Assembly: GCA_013368325.1 (NCBI GenBank)
Contig: JAACJK010000111.1
Span: forward strand, 496,001 to 560,000
From: Ephemerocybe angulata
Lineage: Eukaryota > Basidiomycota > Agaricomycetes > Agaricales > Psathyrellaceae
Length of the DNA: 64,000 nucleotides
Direction: 5' to 3'
In this document: positions 47,701 to 59,550 of the stretch, piece by piece
How positions within the stretch are numbered: the stretch's first letter is position 1
How the letters are laid out: each line of letters begins with the position of its first letter
Notes under the pieces: model-generated
Databases searched by the model: none
What the model was told of the DNA's origin: nothing
Seen by the model: only the letters and a program-made list of their open reading frames with translations
Made by a program: the position numbers and the translations under genes

Positions 47701-48530
47701 GCGGCCATGGACGGTCGCCACTGTTCCTTCTCTTCTTGGGTTTTGCCCAAAGAAGGACGGACGGACGGACGCCGGACGATTGAATGGGCTGGCAGGAAGA
47801 GTCCTGTCATTTCTAGGCGGCTAGTACATACCTGGCGTCTGGGCGTTTGTGGCACTGGCACTGGCAGAATTGGTGGTGTTCTGGCTGTCGAGGCGACGCT
47901 CTTGTGACCCTTCCCTTTCGCCTGCCCCGCAGACGATAAAGTCGATGGCGAGGCGCCGGCGCCGCTCATCGTGCCCATCGCTGTTTTGAGGGCAGACGTA
48001 GGACCCGAGGGTGGAGACGGCGACGCGGTGCCCGGAGGAGGCGAGGACTGTTGCGAGGGCGTCGAGGAGGACGAGGAAGGTGCTTTCTTGCGCTGTGGGG
48101 GATGTGGGCGTGTGTGGGCGGCGTGTTGGGGGTGTGGGTGCGGGGTTGGGCCGAGGGAGGGTGCGCCACATGGTGAAGAGGGATACGTGGGGGAGGGGTA
48201 TGTTGAGGAGGGACCGTGCGGTGTTGGGCTGGACTTGCTTGACGAGGAGCGGTCAAGGGGAGGGGTGGAAGAGGTGGAGGCGGAGGTGGTGGGGAAGGAG
48301 GGAGAACCTTGTAGGGAGGGCTCAGCAGGACGGTGGGTCCCGATTGGTGCTGTTGCGTTGGGGGAACTCGAGTGGCGCTGCGTTGGCGCTTGACGAGCCT
48401 GGGCACGGGACTGCTCAGCAGATGCAGTGGATGTTGAGCCAAAGCCAAGTAGCCTTAGGGTGGCGGTTAAGGCTGCCGTGGATTTGTATGCCAGTGCGAG
48501 CTCGTCAAACGTGGCTGGACATTTAGACAT
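44737..48530 (-). CDS. Large Ser/Pro-rich unknown protein with acidic tail
   Basis: The gene is read from ATG 48530 (MSKCPATFDELALAYKS). A first exon, 47832-48530, is followed after an unresolved stretch (47.5-47.8 kb) by a long exon to about 45.6 kb with SARATFNSPSHLF, LEHAHTINAFLAILSS, TYADRTFLARFLYPLITSYL and LMELHALLIFLLRSEGGY. A short intron near 45.5 kb leads to the last exon (LVLDGVWDVPGD…), with Ser runs and a strongly acidic end (about 44740-44960) closing EMKDAQEGCARC. I do not recognise it. The conserved-looking parts are helical and hydrophobic. The low-complexity linkers, basic nuclear-localisation-like KRKR and acidic tail would suit a nuclear protein, which is inference. It could be two genes. 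Confidence 0.5.
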
Positions 48531-51500
48531 GTTTAGCTCGTGATGGTTGGTTTAAGGTTTGGGAGGTGCGTCGTTGGATCCTAGAATTCGTACTTGGTGT
48601 ACTTGGTTTGTGAGATGAGATGAGCTGGCGTTTTGCCCATATACGAGGGTTGAGCGGGTGGTGCTTGCTTGATGCGCAGAGACAATGGGTGAGGGTTGAG
48701 TTGGTTTGTCGTGCAACGGTTAGTCGCTTAGTCGGTCAGTCGGCTAATTGAGTGTGGCGGCAACCCCACAAGATTGTACCACACCCCGTCCTTATATATT
48801 CTTGCGCTATGGAGGCACGTAGCTACAACGATGGATGGATACAGGCCGCGTCGTACAGCACAAGCACCGAGAAGTCAGAACAACAGACAGAACAGTTTCC
48901 GAAACACGGATGCGAGGCGTTTTGCTGTAATCACATCGGCGACGGGCCCCGCGACGGCTTCGGTGCAGGGCGAGCCTCGAGGCTGGCGAAGCCTGAGGCG
49001 AACGCAGGACGGAACGACGCCGACCCGGGCTCGGGGCGCTGTGCAAGCGCTGTTGATACCACTCACTCGGAGTCCACAATATATCACAGATGATGACACG
49101 ATCTGCACAGTATCAATTGGTATTATTATCGTGCTCTATAGCTTTGTTTCCTAACCCCCTCGATCTCCTTAGAAACCCAGGGTGCTGATAGACGGGATAT
49201 CGTAAGCTCAAAAGATTTCGACGGAGCAGCGGATTAATTATTGCAGAGGGGCTGTACATCGATGGATGCTGGCTGAGGCGCCCGTGCCTGTAGGAATGGC
49301 TTCTGTGAGGGTTAAAATTTCACAGGTGCGTTGATAGAGGGTCTGTAGTTGGCACTGCAGTGTTCCGATCATCATCCTATGCCTGCCATTGTCAAACACA
49401 CCTTCGCCCTCCGTGCCCCATCCCGAGATGCACTCCCCGGATCAACAGCAGCGTTGCCATGATGCACGTATCTTCCGTCGTCTATTCAGGCGCCGGGTAT
49501 GTATTCTGAGATCGCTCTGTACGGAACGTCTGCTATTGAATGAGGGGTTGTGGGGTCGTGCAATCAGAAATGGGTAAATCACCGGTGGCTCGGGATAACT
49601 CGAGCCGCTCTATACCCACAAGCTACCTTCCCCTCTCCCCTTCCCAATCGCCGACGCGAGCCTTGCACATAGATAGTTGAGCGCTTCAGCCGTGCCAGAC
49701 GCAAGTAATCTAACCGAGAATGTGCATCAAAACGCCTTGGACAAGCGAGAGCTGGTCTGATGGATGATGGATCGACCTGGCAGTGCAACAGAATCATTTC
49801 GGGCGTTTAGGCCATGTAGCTGTGCTCGTCCCGCTCCGGGTGGAGGGTTGAGTTGATCCTTCGACGATGAAACGATCGGAGCCCGAGGTAAGAGACGGAT
49901 CTGTTTATCAGCTCTGAAAGAGATGTTTGGACGGAGGTGTTAAGCATCTTATCGTGAAGGCCAAGATGGCTGGTCGGGCTTCACAGATCACGGAGTGAAA
50001 CTTCAGTTCGACGAGCTTGTGAGTTGATATTTCGAGGTTTGGTGGGGCAGGTAATTCTCGAGGAGGTACGGTGCTATAGGGGCGTGGCTGGACTCAAGGG
50101 GGGCATGCTAACTAGAACTTGAATCAGGTATCCTTACCTCAACTCTGGAGAGTATGGCGGTGGTGTGATCTGGTATCGAATGGTGTCATAGACTTCCTTG
50201 TGCAATAGGAACTGTGGTAAGTATGGGAACATCTTCGATTGCACTCGTCGAGCTCGTGGGAGCCGGAGACGCTCTTTGAATACATAGGGTACGAAGGGAG
50301 TCATGGTAGTGGGGCACACGCTCGGGCCGGAATCCCAATTCTAACATGGATGGTCGACTGCTCCTTTCTTTCTTTTACGGGATGCATTTCTTCCTCCCTA
50401 AAGCTTTCGTGACACTGGTACGAGTGTCCGGATATATTGCCATTCAGGCTCTATGTCTATGTTCCTTCCGCTGTTCACCTCCCAGGTCACGAAAGAAAAA
50501 AGGTCACATTGTGCTCTTATCTCTACTAGAGGAGGTGTACACAAAGAATTCCTAGCCCCTCGTGATAGTAGCAGTCCCGAGTGAACTTCCGCAGTAATGG
50601 GAGTTCTCTAGTTGGCCAAACGGCCATGCGGAAAGGGTACCAGAAAAACGGATAGAGCTCACGCCTGTCACACTACCCTTCTTTATCTTTCCTCGTGGTA
50701 TCTTGTCGAAAGAGAAGGCATAGACTTGGGGCTTTGAAAGGTGAAAGACGCCTCGCGACAAGGACACGGGTCTATCTCGGCAAACACCGCGCCCGGGCGC
50801 CTATCATTCCCATGATGCGCAGTCTGAATTCGGCGTGGGTATTTCCTCTGTTTCCTCTTACCATCGCGAGCTGGCAGTAACGCGGCCTCATATCTCAACG
50901 CACTTCTTTTGAAAGCATCCCAATCGCTCTCAAATGAAGCCGTTCTTCGACGACACATGGCGTAGATATGTTGCAGCTTCTATCTTCTCTTTGGCTTGGC
51001 ACTGCGAAACCTCGTCACAATAGCCTTCGGTTCCGGGACGAGGCGCCACTTTTGATAGAGCATAGGACGCAAATGGCCCTGTCTCCAGTGCAGGATAAAA
51101 GGCTCACTATGTTGTTTAGACAAATTTTAGCCGAATAATGATCCGTCGGTGGTCTTGTGAAGAGGCCACCGGCTAACACTTACTTGTGGTGGGTGTGGTT
51201 GAATGGTACGTCCAATAGCTTCCCTCCCATTGGTTTGACTGAGATGAAAAGGCTTAGAAAAGAAGTTATGGCGCTTCTCAACTTCCTGACCTTACGCTCC
51301 CATGACCACCACCAAACCTCCTGCTGCGCAAACTACAGTTTGAGGTTTCGCTTCCGAAAATCGAAAGCTTACGCCCGGAAAAATCGTGCGGTTCAACGAA
51401 TAAGGCCAATTCAAATGTCGGAAGATGAACGGGAGATCTAGCCCTTTCAAGCTTTGACTGTGAGTCCCGCAGGCATTCAGCACCTGATTGTGCGATTAGC

Positions 51501-52027
51501 CAACGAGAGAAGGCGGATTATCAACCCACTTCCTGCAGTGGAGGCCATGTCGTCTCTTCCCCATCAGTCCCGAGAATCCTCTGAAGCATCCTCGATCTCC
51601 ATGAAGATTCGATATGTTGCAAAACGCCGCTTAGACCGCTCAGCGGGGTACCCAATTTGGACCGGGTGACCTCTTCTCGTTCAGGCGCCCGAGTCTATCT
51701 TTCTCCGCTCGCTGTGCAATCCTTGGTGGCGTGCTGCCTCAAACTGCACGCGGTGAAGGAGGTCCACGCTGAACACATCTACCTTTGGATGAAGAGCCAA
51801 GCAAGGAACATTGTCTACCAGGTCAAATAATTGCTAGGGTGACCTTAACTCTGTTCTTCAAGTGCGAGGTATCGGCGTGAATATTTTTCGCGAAAAGTCT
51901 TCTTTCAATTCAGCTCTTCTGTCGGCGCCCTAACAGGCATACCAAATTGCATATAAGCTAGGCACCACCCTGTGGGGTAGGACATCGTTTTCGACCTTCA
52001 TCTCTTCTTTAACCGAAAGGAAAAAAG
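48531..52027. other. Gene-poor stretch
   Basis: 3.5 kb with no confident gene. Minus-strand fragments that could be exons are at 51292-51483, about 50950-51110 (ending KPRR-type basic residues) and 50552-50958 (YAFSFDKIPRGKIKK). A further frame, 50137-50319, ends exactly at a good donor (GTAAGG). They do not join into one model, so I leave them as possible pieces of unknown genes. Confidence 0.3.
51952..51957 (+). promoter_or_regulatory. TATA-like box of the intradiol dioxygenase gene
   Basis: TATAAG in the context GCATATAAGC, 71 nt before the ATG at 52028. Confidence 0.45.
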
Positions 52028-53283
52028 ATGCGCTTCTTGTCTCTTGCTTCGCTCCTCGCCGTCGTCGGATACGTCTGCGGTAAGTCTCTTCATCGCTCCT
52101 ATTTTGATTGTTGGAGGCTGACTTCCATCCTCCCTCAGCTCATGGGACCCCCGACGAGTACAGGCCCACTACCACCGAAGAACTAATCTCTCGCAACGTT
52201 AGTTCCTCCCGGTATGCTTGACTTAGTAGGACCTAATCACTCCTACAGAGGGCGATGGAAGCCCGCAACCTCGCCACTCGCAAGTGTGCTGGCGAGATCG
52301 CTGCCTTCGAGGCCGAGCGCATGGCTAAGAGGGATCGTTTGATGAAGAGGCAGTGGACCCCCACCTCCACCGCTGCCACTCCTCATTACACAACCATCCA
52401 GAACGTGATTCTCTTCCTCCATGCTTCTCTTACTGTAGCAAATATTGACCGACGTTTCAGAGCACCTGTGTCCTCCACCCGGAGACCGTCGAGGGACCGT
52501 ACTACATCCGTAACGAGCTCATCCGTACCGACTTGCGCGAGACTCAGGCGTAAGTCAGAGCGAAACTGCCTGCTGAACTCCCTTTACTCATCTTTCGCCA
52601 TAGCGGTGTGAGTCTCGTCCTCGACATTGGCCTGATTAACAGCAGGACCTGCCAGCCCATGTCCAACGCGTTCATCGAGCTCTGGGCTGCCAACTCCGTC
52701 GGCATCTATGGCGGCTACCCCAACGGACAGCCCACTGGCGTCAAGACCCAGTCTTTCCTCCGTGGAGGTTACTTCACCGACTCGAACGGCATCGTCGAGC
52801 TCACGACGATCTACCCCGGCTTCTACCAGGGCCGCACCGCCCACATCCACGCGTTGGTCCACAACAACTGGAAGGGCAACACCAACGGCACGTTGATCTC
52901 CGACAGTGGAAGCGTTAACCACTTCGGCCAGTTCTTCTTCGACGAGACCTGGAACACCAGGGTCTTTGCGACTGCCCCGTACAACACCAACAAGCAGATC
53001 AGGACCCTCAATGCTCAGGACTTTATCCTTCAACAGGCCGGCAAGAGCTCTTTCGTCAAGTGAGTTGAGACTGAATACCATGTACAGGACGCGTGCTGAC
53101 TATCGCATTTTCCTTTAGCCTCCAGTACCTCTCGGGGAGCACCTTGACTTCTGGCCTTCTGGGCTACATTAGTACGTCAAGGAGCGTTTAGCGGGTCACA
53201 ATGAAACCGTACTGACCACATTTATAGCCGTTGTTGTCGATGGCAACGCCAACTACAGGATCCAGAACAACAACTCCTTGTAA
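52028..53283 (+). CDS. Secreted intradiol ring-cleavage dioxygenase
   Basis: CDS join 52028-52079, 52139-52197, 52249-52404, 52461-52549, 52604-53059, 53119-53171, 53228-53283; 306 residues. It has a signal peptide (MRFLSLASLLAVVGYVCAHG) and a propeptide-like basic segment with KR before QWTPTST. The dioxygenase fold is shown by CVLHPETVEGPYYI, with the first Tyr ligand, LVLDIGLIN, DSNGIVELTTIYPGFY with the second Tyr, and GRTAHIHALVH with the two His that bind Fe(III). Catechol-type rings are cleaved between the hydroxyls. The secreted fungal branch is linked to breakdown of lignin- or plant-derived phenolics outside the cell. It stands alone, with no other aromatic-catabolism genes nearby. 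Confidence 0.92.
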
Positions 53284-53503
53284 ATCGTTAGCGTTGATTA
53301 TAGTTGCTTCCCATAAGATGTGAATGTGTGCTTATGGTTCAGGTCGCTTGAATGATTGATATGGGAACTTGCCCCTATGTGTCCTCTTCGTCTAAATTGT
53401 GAGATGTTCTTCCACACCCTCCCGAAGTTTCCCAAATCGATAAATATCCTTGATCGCGGGAGATTACGCGGGATCAAACAACCCTCTCCTCCCTGCCACC
53501 ATC

Positions 53504-53924
53504 ATGCCCGGGCCTTCCAACGGAAAGAAGGTTAATAAGCCTAAACGAAGACTCGGGGCGTGGAGGGCGTACCCAAACACACCTGCTGGGAAGGAACGAA
53601 TAATTAAGAGGCTGATCCAGCAAGATAAAGAGCTGTTCGAGCTGCAGATGGAGGTGGGTAACGAAGCCACTGATAGTACTTACGGCGACAGTCTACTTAC
53701 CGCTTTGCATCATGAAGTCTGCAAAGCTTGACTATGAGGCCAAGATGCTTGAAACTGAAGCAGAACTCTCGAAGGATGTGATGATCAAGGTCCTGACCGC
53801 GGATAACGTGCCCGAGGCACAGCGGGTCCTACGTGGATGTTTGGCGCGGGGAGATTCCCCTAGAACGATGTTAAGGGAGCTGGATTGCGCATCGTCGGGA
53901 GGATCATCTCAAAGTCGTTATTAA
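53504..53924 (+). CDS. Small basic/coiled-coil protein, unknown
   Basis: CDS join 53504-53653 and 53718-53924, 118 residues. The N-terminus is very basic (GKKVNKPKRRLGAWR). It is followed by a long charged helix (KERIIKRLIQQDKELFELQME / SAKLDYEAKMLETEAEL) that runs across the intron. A Ser/Gly-rich end follows. The continuity of the helix across a clean GT-AG intron is the main support. There are no catalytic motifs. A nucleic-acid or chromatin-bound role would be a guess. Confidence 0.5.
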
Positions 53925-54323
53925 AGATGGGATCGTGGACCACAACAGCAGCCGCGCAAGGTCGGAATGGGCTGCCAAGTTCTGGAAGTATGAAACCCCA
54001 TATTGCCAGTTCATGAACGGTCTTGTATACTCAGTTTGTACAATGTATATGGTGTCTTACTGCACGAATTTACATTTGGTGGTCCCCAATTCCACTTCTT
54101 GCAACCGCCACCAATAGGACATCGCTTCATGGTTAGTTTTCGACTATTCTAATCGAGCTTGCGTTTCGGTACATACCCTGTAAGCCGCGTGACGGTGGAT
54201 GGTTCGGGCAAGTGGGAAACCAACCCAAAGCAAGGAAGTTCTGAGGCAAGGTATTCGGTTTTCCCGCACACTCTTAAAATACTGGTGGTGGATGCTATAA
54301 TGTCTTTGTCTGTATGGGAAGAG

Positions 54324-55670
54324 CTACTGAGCACTACTCGTGCTTGATGCTTCTATTGGTGGACTTTCACGAAGATACAGGTCCTCCAAGGTCTTGAATG
54401 ACGAGGGCGTAATGATTCCGAGTTTCCGTGCCCTATCCAGAGGCATACGCCAGTACTGGCCGGGTACTTGTGCCTGAACGAAGTCGCCTCCCTCCGGCAG
54501 GCAAAACGGCGCCCCGTCTGGATCCAGCGGATCCAAAAGCTCGAGGATCCGGAGGACAAGTACGACTTCGCCCATCTTCACTTTGAAATAATTTTCCGTT
54601 CTCAGCACCCTCTGCAGCTCAAACCTGACGACGGCATGTCCTAAGAGAACGAGAATCAGGACTCGGAGCCTTGGGCAGGTTGGGCAACACGGAAAACCTT
54701 CAAAGACCTCACCTTCATACACTCTCCAAGACGCATCGGAGGGATCAACAGTGTCAGGTTCATGTCTCCCTCTCCAAAACACTTTAAACATCGTTGGAGT
54801 GGATGGAATAAAGCCCTCGTTGTGGATGAAAGCGAGATTGAGGGTAACTGCCGGTAGCTGGATGACAAAGGTATCCGAGATGCGATCGATGATGGTCGAC
54901 CGCCCCGGGCGTTGCGCCAATGAAACCCCGGAAAGCTGGTTTTCAGCCTCGCGGTCTTGAGCTGCACTAATGAGTCCTTGGGATAGAAGAAGTCGGCGGA
55001 TGGGGTCATATCGTTGCGCTGTGTAAAGCTGCGTCAGATGTATGCGCCAAGGTCTGTAGCCGGTGTAGTCTAGCAAGTCCCTCCCACTTGCGAAAAGATC
55101 AGCTGCCGAAGGGGATGGAGAACCAACGTCCACCACGCGAAACCTAATTTCCCCTGCGCATGCAGCTTGGCCTGGCCTGCTGTGGTAGTAGAAAAACCCT
55201 CTGGAGCCTGGGGGGAATGGGTTTTTTGAAAAATATGTAAGTCTTCCCGTGGCGACTCCAAAGGTAACTCTGGGTTCGTTAAGACCGCTCAAGTCGACAA
55301 TGTCCGAAATTTTCAGGCATCGTGGATCCAAGTTGTTGAGGACGCGCGTCACTGGCGCCCGCCAGCGGCGCGGAACCGTGACATCGTGTTGAAGAGCAGA
55401 ACTTGACATCGGGCGAAATGGTTGGATTGTTCCACGCGTCTTCCGGGGCGTTGATATAGTATTCAGTGAGCAACTGTGAAAGGTTCCTTGGTTCACCAAG
55501 AATCCTGGGGTCCTTTTCGGGGTAGAGGAACCTGAGAACCGGACATGTTGCTACATTCGCCATAAAAAATGTGGATCGCCGTCAGGAGACCTCTTTCCAA
55601 GTATTGTGCCTCCCTATTTAACTGGACATACCACGGCTCGCCTAAGAGCGCTATAAGCGCGCGGAGACAT
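54324..55670 (-). CDS. Uncharacterised ~420-aa paralogous protein, copy C
   Basis: CDS complement of 55632-55670 and 54324-55550, 421 residues. First exon MSPRAYSALRRAV; same phase-0 junction as copies A and B. Against those it has a 6-nt in-frame insertion (HDVTVPRR) and more changes around WRGRHEPDTVDPSD and FEGFPCCPTCPRL, but the reading frame is kept. It lies ~19 kb from copy B, in opposite orientation, and again carries the small divergent frame on its upstream side. The 3' flank (about 54323-54170) still aligns with that of copy B. Confidence 0.7.
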
Positions 55671-56462
55671 TGCTCGTCAGAGTTTCGTGCCGTGAAGATG
55701 TGGTGAAGAAATGAGTTGCGATTCGGAGTTGGGTCCTGGGAGTCTGCCACGCCAAATGTAGGTTCGTGCCAAGCCCCTTCTTTCGATGTTTGGTTATACC
55801 AAACAAACGCCTTTTATGGGCGTTTTCCGTGCACGTAGCCTCTACAGGAACATCTTTGAGACGGGCGTCGTCGATGTCTCGGAAGCCCCTAATGAGGCTG
55901 ATCGCGACGGCACAGCCACTTACGCCGGGCATGGTCTCAGGAGCATAGGCCATAGTAAAATACCCAGTGCTCCGAGAGGGCTGTAACTTGGTAGACCTTG
56001 TTGAACTCTATACGGGACCCATAAACCGAAGTTTCGTTGCTGTAGCTTCGATTTTGCGGAAGGGATGGGAGAATATATCAAAAGTTACCTGCCTCACACG
56101 GTTGGTACTTCCCTGGCATAATTACTTGAATGAAATATATATAAAAAGTAGATAGAACTATTTTATAACATCTCATTAAGCTGTCTGTGAAATTCTGGAG
56201 AGATTGAGTCAAAGAGCGTAGAAGGACGCAGCGTAGAACGTCTCCCCTCAAATCGTGATCTTGTCCCAAGTCCCTTCTTCGAAGGAAGTCCGGCCCAAGT
56301 CCGGCCCGAGCAAGAGGGCTTGCTCCGAATCTACGCCAAATGCGCCTTCCGAAGCCGTTGCCAAACACCCACAATCCTGACGGGCGCCTGACAGTGACTT
56401 CCAAGTTCTTATAAAAGGGCCACCTCAAAGCCAACGGGAAACGTAAAGCGGACTCCCATCAC

Positions 56463-56800
56463 ATGCAACCGCCAGCACAATCCCCAAAGGTGTCCAAGTT
56501 CGATGAGGACGACGAGTTCGATGAGATAGCCCAATGCGAACAGCTCGACGCAAGCTCGACGATCTCACTTTGATCTCACTAGCTATTCCAAACAATACCA
56601 ACTTGAACGAGTCCGAGTTCACGAGAAAGCTATCCGACAACCCCAGTGGACTGTGGCCCCGACGAAGCAGACGAGGACGAGTTTTCTTCCATGGACCTCA
56701 CCCTCGTCTTGAGCATCATCGTTGCTTACGACGAACCGCCTACCGTCATGCGGATCGGACGGCCTGCCCCCAGCCCTCCAAACATCAACTGACGTTCAGA
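56463..56800 (+). pseudogene. Disrupted small acidic frame beside paralogue copy C
   Basis: Begins MQPPAQSPKVSKFDE and matches 33698-33883 through DEIAQCEQLD. An insertion then breaks the frame. The downstream sequence still matches the other copy (DNPSG…, then MDLTLVLSII in another frame). It stands back to back with copy C. Confidence 0.5.
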
Positions 56801-57218
56801 AACCTTCTAGTCAGCCTGTTGCATGAGTTCCGGGAACCCTGCACCATCTGGCCGCATGAGACCCTTTTGGGTAGCTTCACGGGTTGTGGAGGTGGGTGGG
56901 AAGTTCCCTGAATACTTAGTATCTGTGATTCGCGAACACTTTATGAGGTTTGAGGTATTCACGCATCCAACTCTTGAAATCACACTTCTGCATTGGAAGG
57001 CATGAGCATTCCCTCTTGAAGTGCCAGGATCCCAAGAATCACGGTGAATAACACGTTGTCCACTCACAGCCCACATCCCAAGCAACACCATCTTTGACAA
57101 GGCGTCCTCAAGCGAGCACCCTATCGCTTATTATCAGATAAGAACAGTAACGCGTTGTATACAGAACCTAAGTAATCATAGATGATTCGATGAGGTGGAA
57201 TCATAACTTCCGCTGTAT
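56801..57218. other. Intergenic
   Basis: No gene seen. It separates the copy C unit from the FunK1 gene's 3' end. Confidence 0.35.
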
Positions 57219-59047
57219 TTATCTGGCATATCGTGCCCGCTTCTTGCCATCATCACCAGTGGGGTGTCGTTTCATAGTTGATGTTCTCGTCGAAGACTTT
57301 AACGGGCCGGACGTCTTCAACTTGGTTGGGAGAGCTCGGCTAGAGGAGCCTTCAGTAATTTCGCTCCTTGCTAACCTTGTTTTGGACCGTGTCATCCTTG
57401 GGCCAGTGGCATCGACGGCCTTTGGGCTTTCCTCGTCGAGCTTGCGCTTCGTCAGAGACCTTGTAGCCCGCATGACGGTAGGTGGTTCGTCGGCAGTCTT
57501 CATCGGCATTTTGTTTTTGGAAGCTGCTGTTGTTCGTTGAGCCTTCTGATGCTTCGTCCCTGTCCTGCGGATATCACAGGACGAGTGTACCTGCGGCGCA
57601 TTCTCCTGCGATCCAAATTGGCCCTCGCCGTGTGCTTCGAATTTTCTCCTCTTCAAAAGCGCAAGAGACTCCCACGTATTGTCGATAGCCTTCAGCGACC
57701 TGAACGACTCCTGGAAGAGAGCATGTGCGGCCGAGTACCTCTCGTAGTTGTCCTCCACCGAGTTGGATGTATCCTTGTTTTGACAACACAAGTCCAGGAG
57801 CTTCGCTCGTAGATTGTCGATGATGGAGAAAACGTCGCCAAGTTTCGTGTGCGAGGAAGTGCTGTAGTCGCAGAATCCTCCCCAGATAACCTTTCGAGCG
57901 TGGCCAGTATCCTCGTCTAAGGAGTTGATGAAGACATGTCGGTACGCCTCTTGAGAGCGACCGCTGTCGTTGAGCCGGCTAGTGATCAGCCAGAGCCAGA
58001 TCCACCAGATAGATTCGAGGTCGTGTTGAAAGTCATAAATCAGGTTCGCCCTGGTTAGAAAAGTCCACATCACCCGACGCTGGGCTCGGATTTCACAAGG
58101 CATGAAGGGAGCGGTTCCCTAAATGCAAGTTGGTGAGATGCGACTCTACAATAGTAGTTGAGTCAGTGGAGACTTGAGAATACTCACAATAGGAGGAATC
58201 AGACGGTCATTAGAATCGTTTGAACATCTTCTTGCGTATTCTAGATCGGCTAGCTTCACCCGCCAGGGAACGTCCTCCTTTTTTCTGAATGCTAGTATGT
58301 TTCCAGGGCTGATGTCATGATGCACCCATCCGGCGAGCATCATTAGCTGCAATGCTGAGAAAAAGTCAGAGGCCTACAACATGAGAGGGAGTTTATATAA
58401 GTCCACTCACCGACGACGCTCTGGTTGAGGATGTCAGTGGCCTCCCCCAGAGTAGGAAGATCGCCCAGTGCTGTACACACTTCTCCAAACACAGTGATAA
58501 CCCGGTTCTTCGAGGATTCTGTGCGTGTACTGGAATCTCCCCGGCGCTTGATACGAAATGGAGCGTCATAGATCCTGTCCTCATCCTCGTGCGTAGCTTT
58601 CGCTGGACCCTTATACTCAAGAGATACGCGAAGAAACAAGTTCTCAAACTTGTCCCCTTCAAATAAATCGCCCAGCATGTCTTTCTGTCCTTCGTCAAAC
58701 TTCAACAAGAGCGGATGCTCTCTCCAGTCACGCTTCGCAGCAAATGCCCGAATGTCGCCGAAAAGTTGCGTTTGAATAGCCTTCTCAGTCAACCGAGAGC
58801 TGTCTATCCACGCGTCCTTCAATACCACAGGCCTTGCATTCGGAAGTGGTGTCGGTTCCTCCCTAGACTTGACTTCAATGGCCTCCCAGACGCGGCTGCC
58901 ACGTAGAGAACGCGTCGTGCGGAAGAACCGGGATTGGCTGGCGTCCTCGGACTGGTTCGGAAGTTCGTAGAGGTAGCTGGTGCCGATGGTGTCAATGGGA
59001 AGCTCATAGCCGGCAAGGTCGATGGTGGATGGGACTTTGGGGACCAT
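57219..59047 (-). CDS. FunK1 fungal-type protein kinase, short N-terminus
   Basis: CDS complement of 58411-59047, 58188-58354, 57219-58118; 567 residues, in frame. Kinase landmarks are VVLKDAW with the ATP-site Lys, WVHHDISPGNILAF in place of the HRD loop, KLADLEYAR in place of DFG (usual for this family), GTAPFMPCEI and HDLESIWWIWLW. The C-terminus is basic (KRKLDEESPKA, RMTRSKTRL, KKRARYAR), suggesting nuclear location. FunK1 proteins usually have a further 150-250 residues before the kinase Lys. Here only ~100 precede it, and the gene before it ends ~500 nt away, so the 5' end may be lost. Confidence 0.85.
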
Positions 59048-59550
59048 TGGTCGTCATCGTGGTTCAAGTTCAACTTGAGTCTCCTTGACCAGTGGCCGCT
59101 GCCGAGCCATCAGATCAGGGCGCGGCGCGGCCTTGCCGGATTAGGGGCTGGCGCTTCGACCGGCGTCTATTGGGGTCAGCTCCCTTTCATAAGGTTTGAA
59201 GGGGATTGAATTGAAGGTCTGATATCAGGGAAATAGGTAGGTACAATGGGTGTAGGTATAGGACAGAGGGATAAAGAGGGACAGTAGCAGTAATGTAACG
59301 ATAGTGATGCAGAGTCCTTATGCTCCGAGTCGACATCGAAGGATTCAGAACAGTAGGCAGCGGATACACAGACAGCAAGACAACAGCCCAAGATACAAGT
59401 ACAGATACGGGTACAACCCGAACATGGAGAGACCGAGACGAGAAAGCACTGGTAATACAGTATGGCCGATCCAGAAAACCGAGAAAGCGAGCGAGAAAAG
59501 GAGGAGGTCGTGTAGTGGGTATCCAGGATATGAAAGTTACACGAAGGGAA
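59048..59550. other. Intergenic between FunK1 and the zinc-finger gene
   Basis: No gene supported. The 5' end of FunK1 and the 3' UTR of the zinc-finger gene must share it. Confidence 0.35.
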
